DNA from: Thermoplasmata archaeon
GTDB lineage: Archaea; Thermoplasmatota; Thermoplasmata; Lutacidiplasmatales; UBA184
Assembly: GCA_030040865.1 (NCBI GenBank)
Contig: JASHSX010000145.1
Span: forward strand, 1-19,979
Direction of reading: 5' to 3'
Length of the DNA: 19,979 bases
Below, one piece after another: positions 6,344-15,100 of the stretch. Below the pieces are notes generated by a model that ran no database searches, was not told where the DNA came from, and worked only from the letters and a program-made list of their open reading frames with translations. Position 1 is the first letter of the stretch, and each line of letters starts with the position of its first letter. The position numbers were made by a program, and so were the translations under genes.

Positions 6344-7382
6344 GCGAGGCGGCGCGGCGGTCGCGGACGGCCGCCTTGATGCGGGAGAGGGCGACGACCG
6401 GGTACGGATCGACGCCCCGGCGGTCCGCGAGGAAGAGGCTCGTGTGGTCGCCGAGGGCGATGCCCCCGACGATCGCCTCGAGCCGGTCGTCCGACGGCAG
6501 CGTCACGGAGCGGACGGTCGCTCCGCGGGCCCGCAGGAGCCGCTCGAGGTACCGGAAGCTCTGTTCGATCGTGGCCGAGCCGCCGGCCCACTCGAGGAGG
6601 AGCACCGCGGTCCGTTTCGCGTCCCCGCGCGGGCTCGCGTCCCAGCCGACGAGGGCGTTGTGGAGCAGCTCGGGGACCTCGTCGAACACGGCGATCCGTT
6701 TCGCGTTCTCCTCGATCTGGGTCTTCCAACGGCGGGCGAGGCCGAGGAACGACGATTCGGCGTAGACGAACGGGAGCCGGTCGCCGAGCGCCGTGGCGAG
6801 GGCCGCGGCCGGGCCGCGGGCCGAGGAGTACGACCGGATCAGCCGGCCCGTGCGCTCCGCGATCCGCTCGATCCGGTCGTCGTTCGACTCGGGGAACGCC
6901 GAGTCGAGCAGGCCGAGCAGCCCCCCGATTAGCGGACCGACCGCGCATCGCGGCGGCATGCCCGGCGGGACGGAGAGGATCGGCACCCCGTCGCGCGTCG
7001 CGCGTTCCGCGAGCTCTCCGCCCGAGGTGATCACGAACCGCGTGGCCGCGGCGCGCGTCGCGGCCTCGTACGCGCGCAGGGTCTCCCAGGTGTTGCCGGA
7101 GTAGCTCACGAGCACGACGCGCGCGCGACGGTCCACGGAGCGCGGGAGCTCCGGGGAGCGGACGAGGTCGAAGGAGACGGGAGTTTCGCCCGCGACGATG
7201 CCACGCACTAGGTCCGCCGCGATCCCGGAGCCCCCCATCCCGACCGCGAAGACCGGAGTGTTCCGGTCGAGCGCGGGCGGCGCGATCTCCCGACCGGCCC
7301 GGAACCCCTCGAGCAGCCCGGCCGGGAGCGCGGCCGCGAGGGCGCGCATGCGGGCGGGGCCTTCCGGAGGGGCGCGGGCCAT
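6339..7382 (-). CDS. Bifunctional phosphoglucose/phosphomannose isomerase (SIS domain)
   Basis: The 347-residue product is a PGI/PMI-family isomerase, the archaeal cytoplasmic enzyme that interconverts glucose-6-phosphate or mannose-6-phosphate with fructose-6-phosphate. Two SIS folds are present. Visible motifs are GMGGSG (48-53), the sugar-phosphate loop SYSGNT (93-98), the segment EENAKRIAVFDEVPELLHNALVGW carrying the family's catalytic Glu and His region, and a Lys (K336) close to the C-terminus where the family has a catalytic lysine. The start ATG at 7382 was chosen because the open frame upstream to 7574 encodes only low-complexity residues and runs into the divergent ATPase gene. A weak CTATCT box about 26 bases upstream would make the message almost leaderless. 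The product would feed glycolysis/gluconeogenesis and mannose-derived glycans. Confidence 0.92.
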   Translation of the reverse strand: MARAPPEGPARMRALAAALPAGLLEGFRAGREIAPPALDRNTPVFAVGMGGSGIAADLVRGIVAGETPVSFDLVRSPELPRSVDRRARVVLVSYSGNTWETLRAYEAATRAAATRFVITSGGELAERATRDGVPILSVPPGMPPRCAVGPLIGGLLGLLDSAFPESNDDRIERIAERTGRLIRSYSSARGPAAALATALGDRLPFVYAESSFLGLARRWKTQIEENAKRIAVFDEVPELLHNALVGWDASPRGDAKRTAVLLLEWAGGSATIEQSFRYLERLLRARGATVRSVTLPSDDRLEAIVGGIALGDHTSLFLADRRGVDPYPVVALSRIKAAVRDRRAASR

Positions 7383-7500
7383 CGGCGCGCCGGACTCCGC
7401 CCCGAGATAGCCGTTGCGCCGCTTTCCGGGAAAGTTCAAGAGGTGGGGACCGCCATCGTACGACCGTCGCCCGCGAAGCGACGCGTCAGGAGTTCTGAAC

Positions 7501-9621
7501 GTGCCGGAGCCCGGTGCCCAGGTGCCCTCGCCGGAACCGCGGGTGTCGACCGGCAACCCCGAGCTCGACACCATGCTCGAGGGGGGGCTCGTCGCCCGCC
7601 GTCCCTACCTCATCGTGGGGGCCTCCGGGACCGGCAAGTCGACCCTCGCGCTCCAGTTCCTGTGCGAGGGGGTCCGCCACGGGGAGCGGGTCCTCCTGGT
7701 CACCCTCGAGGAGCCCCCCAACGAGTGCCGCATCAACCACCGGGGGTTGTTCCCCGAGCTCGAGCAGGTGGAGGTGTTCGACGCGATCCCGGACATCATG
7801 CGCTACGAGCGGGTCCCGTTCAAGGACATCGCCTCGGTGCGCTCGGCGATCCCGTTCAAGACGGTCCCCGCCCGCATCCGACGCACCCCCGAGCTCTCGA
7901 GCGTCGAGGTGACGATCACGGCGCTCGAGCAGATGCTCCGGAGCGAGGTGACCCGGAAAGGGTACACCCGGATCGTGGTGGATTCGCTCACGGCCCTCCA
8001 GTACTTCTGCATGAAGGGGTTCGAGCCGGTCGCCGGGGCCCAGACGTTCCTCCGGTTCCTCTCCGACCTCCAGGTGACGACCGTCCTCACGGTCGAGTCG
8101 CCGCTCGAGGACGTCGACACGGCCGAGCGGATGCTCGCCCGGGGCGAGATCCGCCTGTTCCGGTGGGAGCTCGATGGGCTCACGGTCCGCGCGATCGGCG
8201 TCGAGAAGTTCCGGGGGAGCTCGCACGACGTCCGGCTGCATCCCTACCGCATCGGGCCGCAGGGGATCGACGTCAACCTGAGCGTCACGATCTCGCGCGA
8301 CACCCGGCAGATCGTCCAGCCCCCGATCGTCGTCACGACGACGGTCGCGCCGGCCCCGGTGTCGCCGATGGCGTCGCTCGAGGAGGAGGTCCGGGACTTC
8401 GTGCTCATCGGCGCCCCCCTGGGGCCGCTGCGGGCCGCGCTCGCCGCCGCGCTCGCCGCGAGCTTCCGGGCGGACCGCGCGCTGGCCGAGCGGTGCCTCG
8501 CCGACGCGGACGCGCTCACCAAGGATCTCGCCGCCTCCGTCCGCGACGGGGCGGGCGAGTCCGTCCCGATCGGTCCGGGCGCCGGCGAAGCGTACCAGCG
8601 CATCCGGACCCGGGCGGAGTCGATCCGGCTCGGCGTCGGGCCGACCCAGCTGCCCGAATTGAACGTGCTCAAGGAGGAGGTCGCGCGGGTCCTCGCGCTG
8701 ATCCCCCCGCCGGTCGCCCCCGCCCCCGAGCCCGAGGAAAAGCCCCCCGCCCGCACGCCGCCGAAGGAGACCCCGCGCGCCCGTACTCCGCGGTCCGCCG
8801 AGCCGCCGGTCGCGCCGGTACCCGCTCCTCCGCCCGTCGCTCCCCCTCCGCCTCCGCCACCCCCACCGCCCGAGCCGACGCCGGCGCCTCCCGTGTCGGA
8901 GCCTCCCGCAGCGGAACCCCCCGCGCCGGAACCGACCGCGGTCCCCGAGCCCCTCCCGGTCGCGGCTCCGCCCGAGCCGGCGCCCGTCGCTCCCATTCCT
9001 CCTCCGCCGCCGCTCGAGCTTCCCCCGCCGCCCGCCGTGCCGGCCCCGGCGGCCGATCATCCCTCCCCGGTACCCGGAGTAGCCCCCCGGTCCCGGCTTC
9101 GTGGGGAACCCCCGCCGCTCCCGGTGGTCACCCCGGCACCTGTCACCGGGGCTTCGCCGGCCCCCATCGAGCCCCCCGGGTCGACTCCCGCTCCCGAGCT
9201 CCCACCGACTCCCGAACCGAGCACGTCGTCCCCCGCGCCCGGTCTCCTCGCGGCTCCGGCGCCGACCCCGGCCCCGGCTCTCGCCGCCGCCCCCGCGACG
9301 CGAAAGAAGAAGCGTTCGTCGACGACCCGTCGGAAAGCACCGCCGGAGGGGCCGACCGAAACTCGATCGCCCGAGCCCGGCGGGGTGCCCGCGGACGCTC
9401 CGCCGTTCAGTCCTCCGCTTCCCTCGCCGCCAACGGCGGAGGCGACGCCGGCGGAGGAGAAACCGCCCCCGACGAAACCGAAGCGTCGGGCGCCGCGGAA
9501 GCGCAAGGCCCCGCCTGTCGTCGCCGCGACGGCCGGGGAGATCCCGACCGAGGAGCTCGGATCGCCCCCCGCGAGCGGTTCGCCCCCGGCCGACCCCCCG
9601 CCGAAGGACGGTGCGCCGTGA
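7501..9621 (+). CDS. KaiC-like RecA-superfamily ATPase with long proline-rich tail
   Basis: Residues 1 to about 270 form one KaiC/RAD55-type ATPase domain: STGNPELDTMLEGGL entry motif, Walker A GASGTGKST (40-48), the conserved EEPP step after strand LLVTLE, and Walker B RIVVDSLTAL with D161. Such single-domain KaiC relatives bind ATP and act in signalling or nucleic-acid transactions; the specific role is unknown. A helical stretch (about 295-395) follows. From about 400 to 706 the chain is Pro/Ala/Glu-rich and likely disordered, with two Lys/Arg clusters (near TRKKKRSSTTRRK and KPKRRAPRKRKAPP) that could bind nucleic acid. GTG 7501 was chosen because CAGGAG sits 8 bases upstream and the motif-bearing region starts just after. 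The stop overlaps the next ATPase gene (GTGA), so the two are translationally coupled. Confidence 0.9.
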   Translation: MPEPGAQVPSPEPRVSTGNPELDTMLEGGLVARRPYLIVGASGTGKSTLALQFLCEGVRHGERVLLVTLEEPPNECRINHRGLFPELEQVEVFDAIPDIMRYERVPFKDIASVRSAIPFKTVPARIRRTPELSSVEVTITALEQMLRSEVTRKGYTRIVVDSLTALQYFCMKGFEPVAGAQTFLRFLSDLQVTTVLTVESPLEDVDTAERMLARGEIRLFRWELDGLTVRAIGVEKFRGSSHDVRLHPYRIGPQGIDVNLSVTISRDTRQIVQPPIVVTTTVAPAPVSPMASLEEEVRDFVLIGAPLGPLRAALAAALAASFRADRALAERCLADADALTKDLAASVRDGAGESVPIGPGAGEAYQRIRTRAESIRLGVGPTQLPELNVLKEEVARVLALIPPPVAPAPEPEEKPPARTPPKETPRARTPRSAEPPVAPVPAPPPVAPPPPPPPPPPEPTPAPPVSEPPAAEPPAPEPTAVPEPLPVAAPPEPAPVAPIPPPPPLELPPPPAVPAPAADHPSPVPGVAPRSRLRGEPPPLPVVTPAPVTGASPAPIEPPGSTPAPELPPTPEPSTSSPAPGLLAAPAPTPAPALAAAPATRKKKRSSTTRRKAPPEGPTETRSPEPGGVPADAPPFSPPLPSPPTAEATPAEEKPPPTKPKRRAPRKRKAPPVVAATAGEIPTEELGSPPASGSPPADPPPKDGAP

Positions 9622-10394
9622 GCGCGGCGTCGCTCGGTGACGAGCGGGTCGCGACCGGAGTTCCGGGCCTCGACCGGATGCTGGGCGGAGGGCTGCTGGC
9701 CCACCGGCCGTACCTCGTCACGGGGAGCACCGGGAGCGGGAAGAGCCTCCTTGGGCTCACGTTCCTCCTCGAGGGCCTGCGCCGCGGCGAGGAGGTCCTC
9801 CTGGTCGCGGTCGACGAGCCGCCCGGCGAGATCATGGAGAACGTCCAGTCGTTCGGCTGGGACCTTTCCGCGGTGAAGACCCTCGAGGCGAACCCGGGCA
9901 CGCACGCGATCAAGCGGAACGTCGCCGTCCAGGAGATCCGGACGATGACCGACCTTCGCACGATGCGCGACCTCTCGCAGGAGAACCGCCGCGCGCAGGA
10001 GGTCGAGGACATCTCGATCCAGTCGATCCAGCTCAAGCTGCGCCAGCAGATGGCCGACAAGCCGTTCACGCGCGTGCTCGTCGACTCGATCACCTCGATC
10101 CGACGGTTCGCGATCAAGTCGTCCGTCGACCCGCAGGCCGAGCGTACCGAGATCCAGTCGCTCCTTCGGTTCCTGTCGGAACAGGGGGCGACGTCGATGA
10201 TCACGGCGACGCCGAGCAACCCCGGTGTCCTCACGCCCGAGGAGATCCTGACGCGCGGCGAGATCCTCCTCACGCGGAAGTGGGTCGGCGACCGGTCGGT
10301 CCGCCAGGTGAAGATCGTCCGGATGCGCGGCTGCGCGCACGACCCCGAGCGGCGCCCGTTCGCGATCACCCCGCAGGGGATCGTGCTCGGCTGA
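9618..10394 (+). CDS. KaiC-like RecA-superfamily ATPase, single domain
   Basis: This compact 258-residue ATPase is a clear relative of the preceding protein. It has the same entry motif (VATGVPGLDRMLGGGL), Walker A GSTGSGKS (36-43), VDEPPGE after the second strand, Walker B RVLVDSITSI with D156, and the closing strands VKIVRMRGCAHD and FAITPQGIVL. It differs by a charged helical insertion around residues 110-145 and has no tail. It probably pairs with the first ATPase, because KaiC-type proteins assemble into rings and the genes overlap by GTGA (start GTG 9618). Homologous archaeal proteins are usually annotated as RecA-superfamily ATPases implicated in signal transduction; no substrate is known. 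The longer open frame upstream of 9618 is the shifted frame of the neighbour's tail and was excluded. Confidence 0.92.
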   Translation: MSAASLGDERVATGVPGLDRMLGGGLLAHRPYLVTGSTGSGKSLLGLTFLLEGLRRGEEVLLVAVDEPPGEIMENVQSFGWDLSAVKTLEANPGTHAIKRNVAVQEIRTMTDLRTMRDLSQENRRAQEVEDISIQSIQLKLRQQMADKPFTRVLVDSITSIRRFAIKSSVDPQAERTEIQSLLRFLSEQGATSMITATPSNPGVLTPEEILTRGEILLTRKWVGDRSVRQVKIVRMRGCAHDPERRPFAITPQGIVLG

Positions 10395-10410
10395 GGGGAG
10401 GATCCCGTCG

Positions 10411-10899
10411 ATGACCGCTCACTGGCTCCTCAAGGAAGAGCCGACCCACTACGCGTTCGCCGATCTGGTCCGCGACGGGCGGACGGTGTGGAGCGGGGTC
10501 CACAACGCGACCGCGCTGCGCCATCTCAAGTCGATGAAGGTCGGGGACGAGGGGATCTTCTACCACTCCGGCGACGAGCGCGCCTGCGTCGGGATCCTTC
10601 GCATCGCCTCGGCTCCCCGGCCGGATCCCGACGACGACCGGGGCTCCTATCTCGTCGAGGTGCGTCCGGTCCGTGCCCTGGCCCGGCCGGTACCTCTCTC
10701 CGAGATCCGGGCAGACCCGGGGTTCGCCGGATTCGACCTCCTCCGGATCTCTCGCCTCAGCGTACTGCCGGTCCCGGGTCCGATGTGGGACCGGTTGCTG
10801 GCGCTCTCGGCCGCGCCCGGCCTCACGGCAGGATCGAAGGGTCGCGCGCGAGGTAGCGCACCGCCGCGGCGCGGATCCGCGGCGCGGCGAAAACGCTGA
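10411..10899 (+). CDS. EVE-domain protein (modified-base reader family)
   Basis: The 162-residue product is an EVE-domain protein of the PUA-like fold. Landmarks are the opening WLLKEEP (6-12), WSGVHNATALRHLKSMKVGDEGIFYHS (about 27-53), and a later strand before the short helix DPGFAGFDLLRISRLSVLPV. EVE domains bind modified bases in DNA or RNA and occur in restriction and RNA-modification contexts. A GGGGAGG ribosome site lies about 10 bases before the ATG, and only 16 bases separate it from the ATPase stop, so it belongs to the same operon. Beyond residue 135 the tail is basic low-complexity (Arg, Gly, Ser, Ala) and overlaps the convergent HD gene by 77 bases, so the natural C-terminus deserves caution. 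Confidence 0.9.
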   Translation: MTAHWLLKEEPTHYAFADLVRDGRTVWSGVHNATALRHLKSMKVGDEGIFYHSGDERACVGILRIASAPRPDPDDDRGSYLVEVRPVRALARPVPLSEIRADPGFAGFDLLRISRLSVLPVPGPMWDRLLALSAAPGLTAGSKGRARGSAPPRRGSAARRKR

Positions 10900-12109
10900 C
10901 CGCCCGGTCGGCCACGGGCCGCGCCACGAGGGCCTGCCAAGGTCCTCGTCCCCGGAACGGGTACGAGGTCCGATCGCCGTCGACGAGCGCCACGCGTCCC
11001 CAGTCGTCCGCCGGGTCGCGACGGCGGTCCAGTCCGGCGAGATCGATGAGCAGCTCCCCCGGACGCGCGCGCAGCCGCGCCGCGATCTCGTCCTCGAGGA
11101 GGCGACGTGCCGGCGGGTCGCGCACGAGCCGGACCCAGCCACCGCGCGGCGGCACCGAGCGGACGGCGTGGACCCGCTTGTACAGGCGCCGCTCTCGGAG
11201 CGCGAGGACCAGTTCGGCGCTCCGGCCCCCTGCGCGCGCGAGGTCGGCGAGGAGGTCGCCGTCGGTGAGGCCGAACAGCGCCCGGGCGGCCTCGGGATAT
11301 CCGGGGCGCCGCTCCACCGCGGCCTGCGCCATCGTCTCGGCGGCGCGGACGGTGTGGTGGTAGTACACCGTGTGGTACATGAGGGCCCGACCGACGAGGA
11401 AGCCCTCGACCGCACCGCGGCCCTTCTCCGCGAAGACGAGGCGGTCGTCGCGCGCGCCGATGGTGTCGAAGAGACGGACCGCGTCGATCGCGCCGTGCGC
11501 CACGCCGGTGTAGTGGGCGTCCCGCTGGAGGTAGTCCAGGCGGTCCGCGTCGATCGGTCCGTGGAGGATCTCCCGCAGGAGCCGGGGGCGCGCGTTGGGC
11601 GAACGGGAGTCGACGAGGTCCGCCACGGTGCGGGGCCGGATCCCGAACCGCTCCAGCACGGCCGGTACGTTCCCCGGGACGTCCGGTTCCCCCGTCCGAA
11701 CGCCCTCGATCAGCGCCCGCGAGATCGCCTCGTGACCGGAGCCCGTGGTCTCGCGCATCGGAGCGTCGAGCGTGTGCGAGAACGGTCCGTGCCCCAGATC
11801 GTGAAGGAGCGCTCCGCAGGCGACCGGACCGGCGTCGGCCCGATCCAGACGCAGGCGCTCGGCGATCTGGGTCGCGACCCAGAACGTCCCCAGCGAGTGC
11901 TCGAGCCGGGTGTGGTTCGCTCCCGGAAATACCAGGTGCGCGAATCCGGTCTGCCGGATCCCCCACAGACGCTGGAACTCCGGCGTCGCCACGAGGGCGA
12001 GCGCGACCCGGTCGAGACGGATCGGACCGTGGACCGGATCGAAGATCGATTTCGGGGGTCCCGCCCGCCCCGACCGGCCCGCCACGCCGGCGGGAACGAC
12101 GGCGTCCAT
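10823..12109 (-). CDS. HD-domain phosphohydrolase (SAMHD1/dGTPase-like)
   Basis: This 428-residue protein carries a complete HD metal site: H66 in HTRLEHSLG, the HD pair H103-D104 in LLHDLGHGPFSH, and a later aspartate in PIDADRLDYLQRDAHYTG (D187 or D189). The opening SIFDPVHGPIRLD and the FQRLWGIRQTGFAHLVFPGANHTR segment are typical of the SAMHD1/dGTPase-like family, which hydrolyses dNTPs or related nucleotides. The exact substrate cannot be read from sequence. ATG 12109 was chosen over longer frames because it lies just upstream of the conserved opening and downstream of the shared TATA region. The last 77 bases overlap the convergent EVE gene. It appears intact. Confidence 0.9.
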   Translation of the reverse strand: MDAVVPAGVAGRSGRAGPPKSIFDPVHGPIRLDRVALALVATPEFQRLWGIRQTGFAHLVFPGANHTRLEHSLGTFWVATQIAERLRLDRADAGPVACGALLHDLGHGPFSHTLDAPMRETTGSGHEAISRALIEGVRTGEPDVPGNVPAVLERFGIRPRTVADLVDSRSPNARPRLLREILHGPIDADRLDYLQRDAHYTGVAHGAIDAVRLFDTIGARDDRLVFAEKGRGAVEGFLVGRALMYHTVYYHHTVRAAETMAQAAVERRPGYPEAARALFGLTDGDLLADLARAGGRSAELVLALRERRLYKRVHAVRSVPPRGGWVRLVRDPPARRLLEDEIAARLRARPGELLIDLAGLDRRRDPADDWGRVALVDGDRTSYPFRGRGPWQALVARPVADRAVSVFAAPRIRAAAVRYLARDPSILP

Positions 12110-12189
12110 AAAGCGCCGAGCGACCGGAGGGGTCCGGCTTCCACCGCCCGCGAACGTATTTATCGAAACGGCGCGGTCCGAGACGGCCC
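12110..12189. promoter_or_regulatory. Divergent promoter region between HD gene and TPR gene
   Basis: The 80-base gap contains CGTATTTATCG at 12155-12165, the only AT-rich site. On the plus strand the TATTTAT core (12157-12163) lies 30 bases ahead of the TPR gene ATG at 12190, predicting a leader of only about 4 bases. On the minus strand the same bases read CGATAAATACG and would place transcription near 12134, about 25 bases before the HD gene ATG. One box may serve both directions. Confidence 0.6.
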
Positions 12190-15100
12190 ATGGCGGAACC
12201 CTCGCCGACCGGCCCGACGCCCGCCGAGTCGTCCGCCCCCGCGATCGCGGCGGCGCCACCGCCGGACGCGCTCGACGAGATCCGGCGCGCATACCGGGCC
12301 GCGATGGAGGCCGAGGCCGGGCCGGATCGGGACGCGTTCCTCCGGGCGACCAAGGCGTTCCTCGCGGCGGCCGAGGCGCACGCGACGGACCTCCCGTCCG
12401 CCGCGTCCGAGCTCGCCCCGCTGCTCGACGAGGCCGCGATGTCGTTCTCGCGCGCCTCCCAGGGCGACCTCGCGCGGCGCGCGGTCGATCTGGGGCTCAC
12501 GCTCGCGCCGGGATCGACCACGCTCCTTCACCACAAGGCGCTCGTCCTCCTCGCGCAGAACCAGGACCTCCCCGAGGTCGTCGCGCTCACCGACCGCGCC
12601 CTCGAAGGGAACCCGCACGACAAGAACGTCTGGGCGACGCGCGCCGACGCGCTCCGTCTGCTCGAGCGTCGCGACGAGGCCGCGGAGTCGTATCTGAAGG
12701 CCCAGCAGCTCGACGCGGTCTCGTCGCAGTACGTCGACAAGGCCCTCAAGCTCACGCCGACGAACCCGCAGGCGCTCCGGATGAAGCTCGATCTCGCTCG
12801 CGCGCGGGGCGGCGACGCCTCCGCCCTCGAGGCGTGCGATGAGCTTCTCAAGTCGGCCCCCGACGACCCGGACCTATTGCTCGCGCGCGCCGAGTTCCTC
12901 GCGGCGACCGGCGAGGCCCAGGCGGCGCTCGAGCCGCTCGCCCGCGTGCGCATGGCCCGACCGGACGATCCGAAGGCCGCGCTGCTCGAGGTCCGCCTCC
13001 TGTTCCAGCTCGGACGGTACGATGCGGCGATCCCGCTGGCCCAGACGATCGTCGACGCCCGGTCGGCCGACACGTCCGCGCTCGAAGAGATCGCCAAGAG
13101 CGCCGAGCCGAACCAGCCCGAGCTCGCGCTCCAGGCCCGGGCCCGATGGAAGGACCTCGATCCGCGGAATATCCAGAACCTCCTCGCCATGCGCGAGCTG
13201 GCCGTACGCCTCGACCGGGCCGACGAGGCGCTCGCGGGGTGCAAGGCGGTCCTCGCGATCCAGGCCGACAACTTAGAGGCGATGCGCGGGGTCGCGGAAC
13301 TCGAGCTCGCGGCCGAGCACACCGACGCCGCGCTCGAGGCGTACCGCGCGATCCTCGTCGCCCACCCCCACGCCCTCGGCGAGCTGCGGAAGGCCCTCGA
13401 CGCCGCCCGCGACGCCCAGCGGCCCGCGGCGGTGCGGGAGTTCGCGGAGGCGATCCTCGCCGAGGATCCGGCCGACGTGGCCGCTCAGGTCGAGCTCGCA
13501 CGCAGCCTCTCCGCGGCCGGCGACCTCGCCGGGGCGACGCGGTCGTACGACGCCCTCCTCGCCGCGCATCCGGGCGAGCTTCCGTACCTGCTCGAGAAGA
13601 AGGAGGTCGTCGCCCGGAGCCACGACCCGGCCCAGCTGGCCCCCGTCCTCGACGACCTGTTCCGCCTCGATCCGACCCGGACCGACGTCGCGGTCGAGCG
13701 CGGGAACCTGTACCTCGCCCTCGCCTACGAACGGCCCGAGGGATCGACCGAGCGGGACCAGGCGGCCCGGACCGCGCTCGTCTCCTACGAACGCTCCTCT
13801 TCGAACGCGGAGGCCGCCAGCGCGAGCCTTCTGGGGATCGCGCGCGCGTCACGGCTCGTCGACGACCGGCCCCGCGCCCTCGACGCGTATGCGAAGTACC
13901 TCGTCCGCGAGGAGAACCGGACGCGGCACGACGTCCTCAAGGAGCTCGGCCACACGCTGCGGGAGTCGGGGCGGTTCTCGGAGGCGGCCGAGGCGTACAA
14001 CCGGGCGATCTCGGCCGGCCTCGAGGACCCCGACCTCTTCTGGGGCGCGGTCGAGGTGCTCGCCCACCTCAACCAGGACGCCCGGGCCCTGCAGCTGCTC
14101 GACATGCTGCTCCGCCGGGAGCCCGACAACCCGATGTTCCTGCGCAAGAAGGGCCAGTTGCTGCTGAGCTCGGGTCAGCGCGCCGAGGCGCTGAGGGTCC
14201 TCCAGCGCGCCGTCGCCGACGCCCACGGGGATCCGCACGCGTACTTCGAGGTCGCCGAGGCGCTTCGCAGCCAGGGCGCGTTCGTGGACGCCGTGAGCTA
14301 CTACCGCCTGGGGCTCGAGCTCGACCCGAAGAGCCGGCACGGCCGCCTCGCGCTCGCCGAGACGCTGCTCGCCGCCGGCCAGTACCCCGAGGTCGTGGGC
14401 CTTGTCGACCCGCTCCTCAAGGAAGACCCGAACGACCTCGCGGCGTGGAAGGCGCGCGCCGACGCCTGGCGGGCCCTCGGGCGGCCGAACGAGGTCGCCT
14501 ACTCGCTCCGGGCGATGCTGCTGCTCGACCCGCACAGCCCCGCCGCGCTCCTGGAGACGTACCGTCTCCACCGCGACGCCGGGGAGACGAAGGAGGCGTA
14601 CGAGGCGCTCGGGCGCCTGCTCGACAGCGAGGCCCCCGAGGCCCACGACGCGACCCTCTACCTCGAGCGCGGCGACCTCGCGGCGAAGCTCGGGCTCGGC
14701 GAGGATGCCAACAAGGCGTACGAGCGCGCCGCAGAGATCGACCCCGTGAACGCCGTCGAGATCGCGAGCCGCCGAGCCCGGCTGCGGCTCACCGCGGGTC
14801 GGCCGGACCTCGCCCTCGAGGTGCTCGAGTCGGGGTTGAAGTCCGTCCCCGCCGGCACCATCCCCGGGGTCGGGGCGCTGCTGCTGCGCGCCGAGATCCT
14901 GGCGGCCCTCGAGCGGCCCGCCGACGCCCGTGCCGCGTACGAGGAGGTCCGCGTCCGCGAGCCCCGCTCTCCGGTCGCGCTCGCGGGCATCGGGCGGTCG
15001 CTGCTCGACGAGGGACAGCACGCGGCCGCGGCGGAGTTCCTGCGCGCCGCGATCCCGCAGCTCCCCCCGCAGGAGTCGCTGTACCTCCTGCTCGCCGAGG

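Noticed and set aside
7383..7574. N-terminal extension of the PGI/PMI gene
   Set aside because: Low-complexity, not seen in the family, and it would overlap the start of the divergent KaiC-like gene; ATG 7382 gives a normal length.
7486..9060. Minus-strand open frame of 524 codons opposite the first KaiC-like gene
   Set aside because: The plus strand carries Walker A and B motifs; the minus frame is Arg/Gly/Asp-rich antisense.
7443..9617. Upstream extension of the second KaiC-like gene that would fuse it to a long N-terminal part
   Set aside because: It is the shifted frame of the first ATPase gene; GTG 9618 with a GTGA overlap gives a normal single-domain ATPase.
8701..9618. Possible tandem DNA repeat in the proline-rich coding tail
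   Set aside because: The similarity is compositional (proline and alanine codons) with no fixed repeat unit that I can align.
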